Source: Mesorhizobium sp. (GTDB lineage: Bacteria > Pseudomonadota > Alphaproteobacteria > Rhizobiales > Rhizobiaceae). Taken from it: 64,000 bases of DNA. Of the stretch, positions 55,387-63,917 are shown piece by piece. Numbering within the stretch: position 1 is the first letter of the stretch; each line of letters opens with the position of its first letter. The stretch spans positions 122,428 through 186,427 of the forward strand of contig JAPUFC010000071.1 in the NCBI GenBank assembly GCA_027492275.1. Direction: 5' to 3'. The translations under genes were made by a program, and so were the position numbers. The notes below the pieces were generated by a model. That model saw only the letters and a program-made list of their open reading frames with translations, had not been told where the DNA came from and did not search any database.

Positions 55387-55896
55387 ATGTCACTCTCCAT
55401 CAGCCTCGTCATCAATGGTGAGCCGCGAACCGTGCAGATCGACGATCCGCGCGTGACGTTGCTCGACCTGCTGCGCGAGCGGCTGGACATGACCGGCACC
55501 AAGAAGGGCTGCGATCGCGGCCAATGCGGCGCGTGCACCGTGCTGGTCGACGGGCGGCGCATCAATTCCTGCCTGTCGCTCGCCGCCAGCCTGGACGGCG
55601 CGCGCGTCACCACCATCGAGGGACTGGCCGAGGGTGACACGCTGCACGCCGTGCAGGCGGCCTTCATCGCCCATGACGGCTTCCAGTGCGGCTACTGCAC
55701 CCCCGGCCAGATCATGAGCGCGGTCGGGCTGATCGCCGAGGGCCACGCGAACGGCGATCCGGAGCGCATCCGCGAGTTGATGAGCGGCAACATCTGCCGC
55801 TGCGGCGCCTATCAGGGCATCGTCGAGGCGGTGCTGGAAGCGCAGAAGACGCTTGCCGATCAGGCTGGCCGGGACGGCCGGAGGAACGCGGCATGA
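55387..55896 (+). CDS. [2Fe-2S] subunit, PaoA/YagT-like molybdenum hydroxylase
   Basis: A 169-residue iron-sulfur subunit. The first cluster motif is KKGCDRGQCGACTVLVDGRR and the second CGYCTPGQIM with GNICRCGAY. It resembles PaoA (YagT) but has no twin-arginine signal, so the complex should be cytoplasmic. It is the first gene of a three-gene operon (ATGA overlap with the next) and is probably controlled by the TetR-covered promoter at 55223-55251. Confidence 0.92.
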   Translation: MSLSISLVINGEPRTVQIDDPRVTLLDLLRERLDMTGTKKGCDRGQCGACTVLVDGRRINSCLSLAASLDGARVTTIEGLAEGDTLHAVQAAFIAHDGFQCGYCTPGQIMSAVGLIAEGHANGDPERIRELMSGNICRCGAYQGIVEAVLEAQKTLADQAGRDGRRNAA

Positions 55897-56951
55897 ACCG
55901 CTTCGACTACATCCGTCCGGCGAGCGTCGCCGAGGCGATCGCAGCCGCCACGGAGCCCGGCTCCGCCTATCTCGCCGCCGGCACCAACCAGCTCGACCTG
56001 ATGAAGGTGGGCGTGGCGCGGCCGCAGCGCGTGGTCGACATCAGCCGCCTGCCCGGCCTCGACCGCATCGAGTGGCTGGCGGACGGCGGCGTGCGCGTCG
56101 GCGCGCTGGTGCGCAATGCCGACCTGGCCTATGATTCGCGCTTTTCGCAGGCTTTCCCCGGTGTCGCGGAGGCGCTGCTGTCGGGCGCGTCGGCGCAGTT
56201 GCGCAACGCCGCCACCGTCGGCGGCAATCTGATGCAGCACACGCGCTGCGCCTATTTCCACGACCTCGCCAGCGCCTGCAACCGCCGCGCGCCAGGCTCC
56301 GGCTGCGACGCGCGCGAGGGCGAGAACCGCCTGCACGCCGTGCTCGGCTGGAGCGAGCACTGCATCGCCACGCACCCGTCCGACTTCTGCGTGCCGCTGG
56401 CGGCGCTAGACGCCGTGGTCGAGGTCGAGAGTCCGGCCGGCCGCCGCGACATCGCGCTCGACGCGCTGCACCGCCTGCCCGGCTCGACGCCGGAGCGGGA
56501 AACCGCGCTCGCGCCGGGCGACCTCATCGTCGCGCTTCGCCTGCCGGCCGAAGCGGCGGCCTTCTCGGCCCATTCGCGCTACCTCAAGCTGCGCGAACGC
56601 ACCTCCTACGCCTTCGCCGTCGTTTCGGCGGCGGCATCGCTGCGGATCGACGGCGGCGTCGTCACCCACGCGCGCCTCGCGCTGGGCGGCGTGGCGGCAA
56701 AACCCTGGCGGGCGCGCGGCGCCGAGGCGCTGCTGGCCGGCGCGCGGCCCGCGGAAGCCATCTTCGCCGAGGCGGCGAAACTGGCCCTGGCCGAGGCGAA
56801 GCCGTCCGGCGACAACGTCTTCAAGATCGAACTGGCGCGCCGCATCGTGCGGCGCGCGCTCAGCCTCGCCGGCGAAGGGACGCCGCAGGTCATGCCCGCG
56901 CTTCCCGCCTCGCCCTTCGCCACCGTTCCGGGAGCACACCATGCCGCCTGA
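55893..56951 (+). CDS. FAD subunit, PaoB/YagS-like molybdenum hydroxylase
   Basis: A 352-residue FAD-binding subunit with the motif AAGTNQLDLMKVGVARP near the N terminus and QLRNAATVGGNLMQHTRC in the second half of the FAD domain. The insertion HTRCAYFHDLASACNRRAPG followed by SGCDA carries cysteines in the pattern that binds an extra [4Fe-4S] cluster in PaoB. It relays electrons from the molybdenum and [2Fe-2S] centres. Start and stop overlap the neighbouring genes by 4 and 11 bases. Confidence 0.93.
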   Translation: MNRFDYIRPASVAEAIAAATEPGSAYLAAGTNQLDLMKVGVARPQRVVDISRLPGLDRIEWLADGGVRVGALVRNADLAYDSRFSQAFPGVAEALLSGASAQLRNAATVGGNLMQHTRCAYFHDLASACNRRAPGSGCDAREGENRLHAVLGWSEHCIATHPSDFCVPLAALDAVVEVESPAGRRDIALDALHRLPGSTPERETALAPGDLIVALRLPAEAAAFSAHSRYLKLRERTSYAFAVVSAAASLRIDGGVVTHARLALGGVAAKPWRARGAEALLAGARPAEAIFAEAAKLALAEAKPSGDNVFKIELARRIVRRALSLAGEGTPQVMPALPASPFATVPGAHHAA

Positions 56952-59223
56952 AGCATCGTCCCCGATATCGGCACCTACCGTCCGGCACGGGTCGAACGCC
57001 GGCCAGCCGCTGACGCGCCGCGACGGCGTGCTCAAGGTCACGGGTCGCGCCACCTATGCCGCCGACAACCACCCGCAAGGCATGCTTTACGCCGTCTTCG
57101 CGGGAAGTCGCATCGCGCGCGGACGCGTCACTTCGCTGGATGTCGCCGCCGCCAAGGCGCATCCGGGCGTGGTCGAGGTTCTGACGCCGGCCAATCGCCC
57201 GCCACTCGCGCACGACCCGGACAAGAAGATGCCGCCCTTCGGCTTCCGGGTCGACGTGCTTCAGGACGACCGGGTGCGCTACGTCAACCAGCCCATCGCG
57301 CTGGTGGTGGCCGAGACGCTGGAGGCCGCGACGGAGGGCGCGGCGCTGCTCGATCCGCAATACACGGTCGAACGCGCCCGCACGGATCTGTCGAACGGCG
57401 AGCGCTTCGCGGCGAACGGCGTCGGGGTCGGCGCACCGCCGCGCACCGCGCATGGCGACATCGAGGCCGGTTTCGCGGCCGCCGCGCGGATCACCGAGGC
57501 GGAGTACGAGACGCCGGCGCAGTACCACAACGCGATGGAGCCGCACGCGGTGGTCGCGGAATGGGACGGCGACCGGGTGACGCTCGACATGCCCAACCAG
57601 GCGCTGTCGCTGAGCGCGGCATCCTACGCAGCCTATTTCGGCATTCCGGCCGAGAACGTGCTGATCCGCTCGCCCTTCCTCGGCGGCGGTTTCGGCTCCA
57701 AGGCGATGCTCAACGGGCCGCAGATCCTGGCGATCCTCGCCGCCCGCATGCTGAAGCGCCCGGTCAAGCTGGCGCTGACGCGCGCGCAGATGTACGGGCC
57801 CGTCGGCCATCGCGGCGCCACCTGGCAGACGCTGCGCGTCGGCACGGACGACGGGGGCCGGCTGACGGCGCTGCATCACCGCTCGATCTCCGCCACCTCC
57901 AGCTTCGACGATTTCCTCGAACCCGCCGCCAACGCCTCGCTGCCGCTCTATGCCAGCCCGGCCATCCTGGTCGAGCATGAGGGGCTGCGGCTCGACACCG
58001 GCACGCCGGGGCCGATGCGCGCGCCCGGCGAGGCCTCCGGGTCGGCGGCACTGGAAGTGGCGCTCGACGAGGCGGCCGAAGCCTGCGGCATGGACCCGCT
58101 CGACTTCCGGCTGGCCAACTACGCGCAGACCGAGCCCGGCACCGGCCGCCCCTTCTCCTCCAAGGCGCTGCGCGACTGCTACGCGCAGGGCGCGGCGCGC
58201 TTCGGCTGGGCCGGCCGGCCGCTGGAGCCGCGCCGGATGCGCGATAAGGACGGCTTCCTCGTCGGATGGGGCATGGGCACGGCCGTCTTCCCCTGCCCGC
58301 ATTTCCCCGCCGAGGCGCGCGCGACGCTGCGCGCGGACGGCACAGCGCTGGTCGAGACGTCGGGCGTCGACATGGGCCAGGGCGCCTGGACGGCGCTGGC
58401 GCAGATCGCGGCGGAAGCGCTGGGCCTCGACCCGGACAAGGTCGAGTTCCACTCCGGCGTCTCCAGCCTGCCCAGCGGCGGCATAGCCGGCGGCTCGGGC
58501 CACACGGCGAGCGCCGGGCTGGCGCTCCACAATGCCGGGCAAAACGCCATCGCCGAACTCGGCGCGCTCGCCATGGCCGACCCCGCCTCGCCGCTGTTCG
58601 GGACGGGCAATATCGGCGTGACGGCGCGCGACGGACGGCTCTACCTGCGCGACGACGACAGCCGCAGCGACAGCTATGCCGACATCCTGTCGCGCGCCGG
58701 CCGCGCGGAACTGGCGGCGACGGCCAAGGCCGCTCGCGACCCGGCCGTCGCCGCCGCGCACGCCATGTTCTCGCACGGCGCGGTCTTCGCCGAGGTGAAG
58801 GTCGACCCGGACCTCGGCCAGATTCGGGTGAGCCGCCTCGTGGGGGCCTTCGCGGCCGGGCGCATCATCAACCCCCGGCTGGTGCGCAGCCAGTATTTCG
58901 GCGGCATGATCTGGGGCATCTCCTTCGCGCTGCAGGAGGTCGCGGCCACCGACCGCCGTACGGGCCGGATCATGAACGCCGACCTCGCCGAGTACCACGT
59001 GCCGGTCAATGCCGACGTTCCGCCGATGGAGGCGATCCTGGTTCCCGAGGACGACCCTTACGTCAACCCGCTGGGCGTCAAGGGCGTCGGCGAGATCGGC
59101 ATTACCGGGACCGTGGGCGCCATCGCCAACGCCGTGTGGCACGCCACCGGCGTCAGGGCGCGGCGCTTCCCGATCCGCATCGAGGACATCCTGAACGGCG
59201 GGGCTTCCTTCCGCGCCGCCTGA
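56941..59223 (+). CDS. molybdopterin subunit, PaoC/YagR-like molybdenum hydroxylase
   Basis: A 760-residue catalytic subunit of the xanthine dehydrogenase/aldehyde oxidase family. Landmarks: LTRRDGVLKVTGRATYAADN at the start, FLGGGFGSKAML in the molybdopterin region, TGTPGPMRAPGEASGSAALE (the arginine loop) and GVKGVGEIGITGT with the catalytic glutamate near residue 720. It likely oxidises an aromatic aldehyde or N-heterocycle. No PaoD/XdhC-type maturation gene is found next to it. No signal peptide. Confidence 0.93.
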   Translation: MPPEASSPISAPTVRHGSNAGQPLTRRDGVLKVTGRATYAADNHPQGMLYAVFAGSRIARGRVTSLDVAAAKAHPGVVEVLTPANRPPLAHDPDKKMPPFGFRVDVLQDDRVRYVNQPIALVVAETLEAATEGAALLDPQYTVERARTDLSNGERFAANGVGVGAPPRTAHGDIEAGFAAAARITEAEYETPAQYHNAMEPHAVVAEWDGDRVTLDMPNQALSLSAASYAAYFGIPAENVLIRSPFLGGGFGSKAMLNGPQILAILAARMLKRPVKLALTRAQMYGPVGHRGATWQTLRVGTDDGGRLTALHHRSISATSSFDDFLEPAANASLPLYASPAILVEHEGLRLDTGTPGPMRAPGEASGSAALEVALDEAAEACGMDPLDFRLANYAQTEPGTGRPFSSKALRDCYAQGAARFGWAGRPLEPRRMRDKDGFLVGWGMGTAVFPCPHFPAEARATLRADGTALVETSGVDMGQGAWTALAQIAAEALGLDPDKVEFHSGVSSLPSGGIAGGSGHTASAGLALHNAGQNAIAELGALAMADPASPLFGTGNIGVTARDGRLYLRDDDSRSDSYADILSRAGRAELAATAKAARDPAVAAAHAMFSHGAVFAEVKVDPDLGQIRVSRLVGAFAAGRIINPRLVRSQYFGGMIWGISFALQEVAATDRRTGRIMNADLAEYHVPVNADVPPMEAILVPEDDPYVNPLGVKGVGEIGITGTVGAIANAVWHATGVRARRFPIRIEDILNGGASFRAA

Positions 59224-59284
59224 ACGCGACCCTCGCTTTCGGCGACGACTTGATGCCGCCGCCTTTTCGCGCCACATCGGTGGC

Positions 59285-60214
59285 ATGATCGATGAGGGCC
59301 GGCCCGGAAAATGGACGCTCGGCGGCGGCTTTTCCGCCTCCGTGCTGGTCCATGCGGCGGTGCTGGCGCTGCTGGTCTTCGGCCTGCCGGCGCTCTCCCT
59401 GCCGGAGCCGCCGCCGGTGGAGGCCGTGCAGGTGGAACTGGTGCCGCCGGAGGCGGACGCTGCGGAACAGGCCGAGGAAACGCCTGCCGAACAACCTGCC
59501 CCGCCACCGCCGGAGGCCCAGCCCGAACCGCCGCCGCAGCAGCAGGCGCAGGCCGAACCGCCGCCTGCCGCCGATGCGCAGGACGCGATGCCCGTCCTCG
59601 ACCCGGTGGTCCGCTACGGCGACGAGGATGCCGGGCAGGAGGCACCGCCGGACGGCGACAGCGCCGAACAGGCGCGGGAGCCGGCCCCGGAGCCGGCGCA
59701 GGCATCGCAGGAGCCGGTCGAGAGCGGGGCGCCCGCGCTGCCGGAGGTGCTGGCGTCGCGGACGATCGGCGGCGTGTCCGTGCACCTCGCGAAGCCGCAG
59801 GACAGGCCGGACGCGCCCGCCGAAACGACGCCTTCCGCCGACGCGCCCGCTCTGCTGGAGGAGGCGAAAACCCTGTTCTCCCCGGCCGTCACGAACGATC
59901 CGGTCGCGACGACCGCCATGCGCAATCTGCCGCGCGGGGTGCGGGCGGGCAAGCTGTGCGTCACGGAACTGCGCGAGCAGCTTCTCCGCGCTTCGCCCCC
60001 CTACCGTCCCGACATCCTGCCCCAGCACGAGCCCTCGGGGAATTCGGTCATGGTCGTTCCGCTGACGGCCTTCCGCGCCGATCTGCAATGGTACGATCTG
60101 AGCTTCCGCTGCGCGGTCGACGCGGAAGCCACGAGGGTGGTGTCCTTCGCCTTCCGGGTCGGCGCGCCGATCCCACGCGCGGAATGGCGGCAGCGCGGCC
60201 TGCCCGCCCGCTGA
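59285..60214 (+). CDS. DUF930 protein with TonB-like N terminus
   Basis: A 309-residue protein anchored by one N-terminal transmembrane helix (ASVLVHAAVLALLVFGLPAL). A long proline- and glutamate-rich linker (about residues 40-170) resembles the TonB/TolA spacer, including EPPPVEAVQVELVPPE just after the helix. The C-terminal domain (about 185-305; MRNLPRGVRAGKLCVTELRE, with C225 and C278) is the DUF930 fold found in Rhizobiales. It may span the periplasm; the function is unknown. A hairpin follows the stop codon. Confidence 0.82.
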   Translation: MIDEGRPGKWTLGGGFSASVLVHAAVLALLVFGLPALSLPEPPPVEAVQVELVPPEADAAEQAEETPAEQPAPPPPEAQPEPPPQQQAQAEPPPAADAQDAMPVLDPVVRYGDEDAGQEAPPDGDSAEQAREPAPEPAQASQEPVESGAPALPEVLASRTIGGVSVHLAKPQDRPDAPAETTPSADAPALLEEAKTLFSPAVTNDPVATTAMRNLPRGVRAGKLCVTELREQLLRASPPYRPDILPQHEPSGNSVMVVPLTAFRADLQWYDLSFRCAVDAEATRVVSFAFRVGAPIPRAEWRQRGLPAR

Positions 60215-60263
60215 GCGGTTCTTGTTTTCACGGAATCAGTAGAACCGCTCTATCTCTTTGTTT
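60213..60263 (+). terminator. terminator after the DUF930 gene
   Basis: A 10-bp stem (GAGCGGTTCT at 60213-60222 with AGAACCGCTC at 60241-60250) and an 18-base loop that begins inside the stop codon. It is followed by TATCTCTTTGTTT. It merges with the intergenic repeat that follows. Confidence 0.6.
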
Positions 60264-60316
60264 CAGCCGCATTTCCGGACGCAAAACCACTTCGCACTTT
60301 TGCTGGAAATGCTCTA
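60244..60316. repeat. Rhizobiales-type intergenic repeat (RIME-like)
   Basis: A stretch of about 73 bases, AACCGCTCTATCTCTTTGTT to GGAAATGCTCTA, containing an imperfect hairpin with arms GCATTTCC (60269-60276) and GGAAATGC (60305-60312). I recognise this wording as a short element repeated between genes in many Rhizobium and Mesorhizobium relatives. Only one copy is in this window. Confidence 0.6.
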
Positions 60317-60320
60317 AGCC

Positions 60321-61040
60321 TCAGGCGTGCTCCGGTTCGGAGGCGGGATGCCAGACCCTTCCGCCGCAGTTCGGACAGGCGGGCAGCTCCGCCCGCCCGC
60401 CGGCGACCGTCCCGCAACTGGCGCACGCATAGACCGCGCCGGGATCTCCCGCCTGTCCGGCTTTCCTCTTCAGGGGTTCGGCGACGTCCCAGGGCGGGTC
60501 GATCGACAGGGAGGGACGCCCGTCCTCGCTTTTCCTAGTGAACACCGACAGCTTGCCGTTGGTCTCGAGATAGGCGGCGCGCACCTGGCCGAGCCGGGAG
60601 ACGCCGCTCAGCCGCAACTGCTCGAACAGCTCGTCATGGCCGAAATTCAGCTTCCTCATCCTGGCGCAATCGATGATGCCGTCGCGGACGAACTCGACAC
60701 TCCGTCCCTCGATCGCATCCTCCATGGCAGGGCTGCGCGACAGCAGGAAGCCGAGCAGCTTGTCCAGGCAGATCACCACCGTGATGACGACCATGCAATG
60801 GACCAGCGGCACGTCCGGGTAAAACATGGCGTCGCCAACCGCCGAGCCGAGCGCGATGACCAGCAGGAACTCGACCAGCGAGAGCTGGGCGATCGAGCGG
60901 CTGCCCACCCAGCGGATGAGGACGAGCGTGTAGACGTAGATGAAGATGGTGCGGAACGCGATTTCCAGCAGGAAAAGCGGCGGCTCGTCGCCGAAGAGCA
61001 TCCGGCCGACATCGAACGCGACCACGGGTTCCTGTCCCAT
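60321..61040 (-). CDS. DUF421 (YetF-like) membrane protein with C-terminal zinc ribbon
   Basis: A 239-residue protein. The N-terminal half has three helices and the YetF/DUF421 motifs (FRTIFIYVYTLVLIRWVGSR, SLVEFLLVIALGSAVGDAMF), followed by the soluble DUF421 domain (EFVRDGIIDCARMRKLNFGH). The last 35 residues carry two CXXC pairs (CASC and CPNC), a probable zinc ribbon that I do not associate with this family. The function is unknown; DUF421 proteins are linked to envelope stability. The start at 61040 could be shifted a few codons. Confidence 0.85.
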   Translation of the reverse strand: MGQEPVVAFDVGRMLFGDEPPLFLLEIAFRTIFIYVYTLVLIRWVGSRSIAQLSLVEFLLVIALGSAVGDAMFYPDVPLVHCMVVITVVICLDKLLGFLLSRSPAMEDAIEGRSVEFVRDGIIDCARMRKLNFGHDELFEQLRLSGVSRLGQVRAAYLETNGKLSVFTRKSEDGRPSLSIDPPWDVAEPLKRKAGQAGDPGAVYACASCGTVAGGRAELPACPNCGGRVWHPASEPEHA

Positions 61041-61122
61041 CCCCCATCCAGGCAAACATTGACGACGCTGCGCGATAAACCGGCGGCGCGCCGTTGAGTT
61101 CCACGCCGGAGAGCGGGCCCGC

Positions 61123-62130
61123 TCAGCCGCAGGCCGGCGCGGCGGCCTCGCGCATCGCCGCCACCGCCTCGATGCGCGCCATGCCGCCGACGCGGCCGGC
61201 GAAGCTTTCCCAAACCTTGCGCGCCGGCGCCTCCCACGCCGCACGGTCGGCGACGGCATGGAACACGGCCCCGCCCTTGCGCGCCGCCTCCACGGAAACG
61301 GCCTCGTCCTTCGCCATCAGCGCGTCGAAGTGGCGGCCGCCCTCGCTCGCCGCCCGCTCCAGCACCGCCTTCTCGTCCGGCGACAGGCCGGACCAGAACA
61401 GGCCCGAGAACAGGACGGTGCCGGCGGCGTGGATGTGCCCTGTCTCGGTGACCTGCGGCACCACCTCGTAGAGCTTGAAGCCGGCATGGGCGGACTTGGT
61501 CAGGTCCATCGCGTCGACATGGCCGGTGGCCAGCGCGTTGTAGGTTTCCGTGATCGGCAGCGCGACGGGTAGCGCGCCGAACTCCTCCCAAAGCTGCGCG
61601 TGAAGCGGGCTCTGGATGACGCGGATTCTCTTGCCTTTCATGGCGGCGGGCGTGGTCAGCGGCTCGCGGGCCAGCAGATGGCGCGCGCCGTAATAGATGA
61701 AGGCGGGGGCGACGAGCCCCTGCGCCTCCAGCCTGCGGCGCAGGTCGCCGCCGCAGGAACCGGCCAGCGCCGCGCGCTGGTGCGCGGCGTCGCGGAACAG
61801 GAAGGGCAGGTCGTAGAGCTGGCTTTCCGGCACCCAGGTCGACAGGTTCGACAGGGTCGACAGGCTGGCCTGCACGGACCCGACGCGCAGGCCTTCCGCG
61901 ACTTCCTTTTCGCCGCCCAGGGCGGCGTTGGGCACGATGTCGAAGGTGAAGGCGCCCGGCATCTCGGCCTCCACGCGATCGCGGATATGGGTCCAGACCA
62001 GCGTTTCGGGCTTTTGCTCGCCGAGCAGCGAGGCGGCGATGACGCGGCGCGCGGCGCGGGCGCGGCCGACGAGAGCGGGCATGGGCAGAGCGGACGCGGC
62101 AAGCGTGATAAAGCTACGGCGGGACAGCAT
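61123..62130 (-). CDS. TRAP transporter substrate-binding protein (DctP family)
   Basis: A 335-residue periplasmic binding protein with a twin-arginine-like signal (MLSRRSFITLAASALPMPAL). The DctP fold is seen from LVWTHIRDRVEAEMPG through VGSVQASLSTLSNLS and the ligand arginine region MKGKRIRVIQSPLH to NALATGHVDAMDL. The substrate is an organic acid of unknown identity. It lies 11 bases after the fused permease gene. Confidence 0.9.
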   Translation of the reverse strand: MLSRRSFITLAASALPMPALVGRARAARRVIAASLLGEQKPETLVWTHIRDRVEAEMPGAFTFDIVPNAALGGEKEVAEGLRVGSVQASLSTLSNLSTWVPESQLYDLPFLFRDAAHQRAALAGSCGGDLRRRLEAQGLVAPAFIYYGARHLLAREPLTTPAAMKGKRIRVIQSPLHAQLWEEFGALPVALPITETYNALATGHVDAMDLTKSAHAGFKLYEVVPQVTETGHIHAAGTVLFSGLFWSGLSPDEKAVLERAASEGGRHFDALMAKDEAVSVEAARKGGAVFHAVADRAAWEAPARKVWESFAGRVGGMARIEAVAAMREAAAPACG

Positions 62131-62141
62131 CGATTTTCCTT

Positions 62142-63917
62142 TCAGGACCAGACCGCGACGAAAAGGCTGATGGAGAACAAGGCCGCGAGGAGGGCCGCCA
62201 TGTAGGGCAGCACGGTGCGGAACAGCGCCGTGGCGGGCAGCCCGGTGGCGGCGCTGACCACCTGCACGAGGATGCCGACGGGCGGCGTCAGGCCGCCGAT
62301 CATCAGGTTGATGACGAGGACGACGCCGAACCAGACCGGGTCGATGCCGACCGCGACCGCCACCGGCAGCAGGATCGGCGCGAAGAGCAGGATGCCCGCG
62401 CCGATGTCGAGCGCCAGCCCGACCACCAGCAGCAGCAGGTTGGCGGCGATCATCACCATCACGGGATTGTCGCCGAGCAGCAGCGCGGCCCTGGCGGCCG
62501 AAGCGGCGACACCGTCCGTCGCCAGCAGGAAGGACAGCGGCATGGCCGCGCCGATCAGCACCAGTATGGCGGCGGCTTCCGCGCCCGACTGGCGGAACGC
62601 ATCGGCGATGCCCCGCCAGCCGCCGCGCCGCGCCAAGGCGGCGGCCAGCGTGTAGAGGGCGGCGAGCCCGGCCGCCTCGGTCGGCGTGACGAGGCCGAAA
62701 CGGATGCCGGCGACCACGACGAGGCCCAGCCCCAGCACGGGCAGCGCGCGCAGCGCGAGCACCCGGCGCGGCTCGGACGGCGTTTGCGGCAGGCCTTGCC
62801 CGCCGCCGACGACATGGATCGCCACGGCCAGCGCGGCCGCCAGAACCAGACCGCCGACCAGACCGCCGACCAGAAGGGGACCGACCGGCAGATCGGTGGC
62901 GGCGGCGAGGATCAGGAAGGCGATGGAGGGCGGGATGATGTTGTCGAGGACGGAGGCGGCGGCGATGATCGCCCCGGCGCGCTCCGGCGCGTAGCCGCTG
63001 GCGGTCAGCGGCTTCAGGAACGTCTTGGCGCTGAAGGCGGCGTTGGCGATGGACGAGCCGGAGATGCCGGAGAACAGCACGCTGGTCAGCAGGACGGTCT
63101 GGCCCAGGCCCGCGCGGCGCGCGCCGACCAGCGAGCCGGCCAGCCGCACGAGGTCGGACGCCATGCCCGACACGATCAGCAGCCCGCCGGTGAGCAGGAA
63201 GAAGGGCACGGCGAGCAGCAGATATCGCCCCAGGCCGGACAGGAGCTGGAGCGCGATGGCGGGCTCCACCAGCGGGCTGCCGCCGAGCAGCGCCAGGTAG
63301 CCGGCCGCGATGAAGACGTGGGGCAGCGGCGCGGCGACCAGGATGCCGAGCGCGACGACGATGGCCGCCACCAGGCTGGGCGGCACGGCATCGGTCGCCA
63401 TGCCCGTTTCGACGGCAAGCCAGAGCATCGCCGCGACGGCGAGGCCGGGGATCAGGCGGGAGCGTCCGTCTTCGCGGACGAGGACAGCGAGGCGCAGCAC
63501 GATGGCCAGCACGCCCGCGCCCGCCAGCATGGCCGGGCGCATCCATTCCCCGAGCCCGAGAAGCGCGGAAACGCCGCCGACACGCAGCCCGGCCTGAAGG
63601 CCCGTGGAGACGAACGCGACCGATGCCGTGAGGATGACGGCCTCCGCCAAGATACCCCGCGCCGCTGCCGGCCCGCCGCGCAGCGCCGGGAAAAGATCGA
63701 TACTCATGGACAGCGGGCCGCCGGAGGCGAGCGGAAAGCCCAGGCAGGCGAGCAGCACCAGCAGCCAGGCCGCCGCCTCCTCCGCGCCCAGCCAGCCGCT
63801 GCCCAGCGCATAGCGCTGGAAGGTCGTGATCGTGACCAGCGCCAGCAGCGCCGCCAGCACGACGCCGCAGGCATCCGCCAGGGCGCGCTCCAGCCGGCCG
63901 GCCACGGCCTCGATCAT
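62142..63917 (-). CDS. fused TRAP transporter permease (DctQM)
   Basis: A 591-residue membrane protein joining the small (DctQ-like, about 1-165) and large (DctM-like, about 170-590) TRAP subunits in one chain. DctM marks include AVPFFLLTGGLLIVSGMA, LFSGISGSSIANAAF and NLMIGGLTPPVG. It imports an organic acid with sodium and the binding protein at 61123. I chose the start at 63917 because it overlaps the upstream TGA (ATGA); an ATG at 63926 is possible. Confidence 0.92.
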   Translation of the reverse strand: MIEAVAGRLERALADACGVVLAALLALVTITTFQRYALGSGWLGAEEAAAWLLVLLACLGFPLASGGPLSMSIDLFPALRGGPAAARGILAEAVILTASVAFVSTGLQAGLRVGGVSALLGLGEWMRPAMLAGAGVLAIVLRLAVLVREDGRSRLIPGLAVAAMLWLAVETGMATDAVPPSLVAAIVVALGILVAAPLPHVFIAAGYLALLGGSPLVEPAIALQLLSGLGRYLLLAVPFFLLTGGLLIVSGMASDLVRLAGSLVGARRAGLGQTVLLTSVLFSGISGSSIANAAFSAKTFLKPLTASGYAPERAGAIIAAASVLDNIIPPSIAFLILAAATDLPVGPLLVGGLVGGLVLAAALAVAIHVVGGGQGLPQTPSEPRRVLALRALPVLGLGLVVVAGIRFGLVTPTEAAGLAALYTLAAALARRGGWRGIADAFRQSGAEAAAILVLIGAAMPLSFLLATDGVAASAARAALLLGDNPVMVMIAANLLLLVVGLALDIGAGILLFAPILLPVAVAVGIDPVWFGVVLVINLMIGGLTPPVGILVQVVSAATGLPATALFRTVLPYMAALLAALFSISLFVAVWS

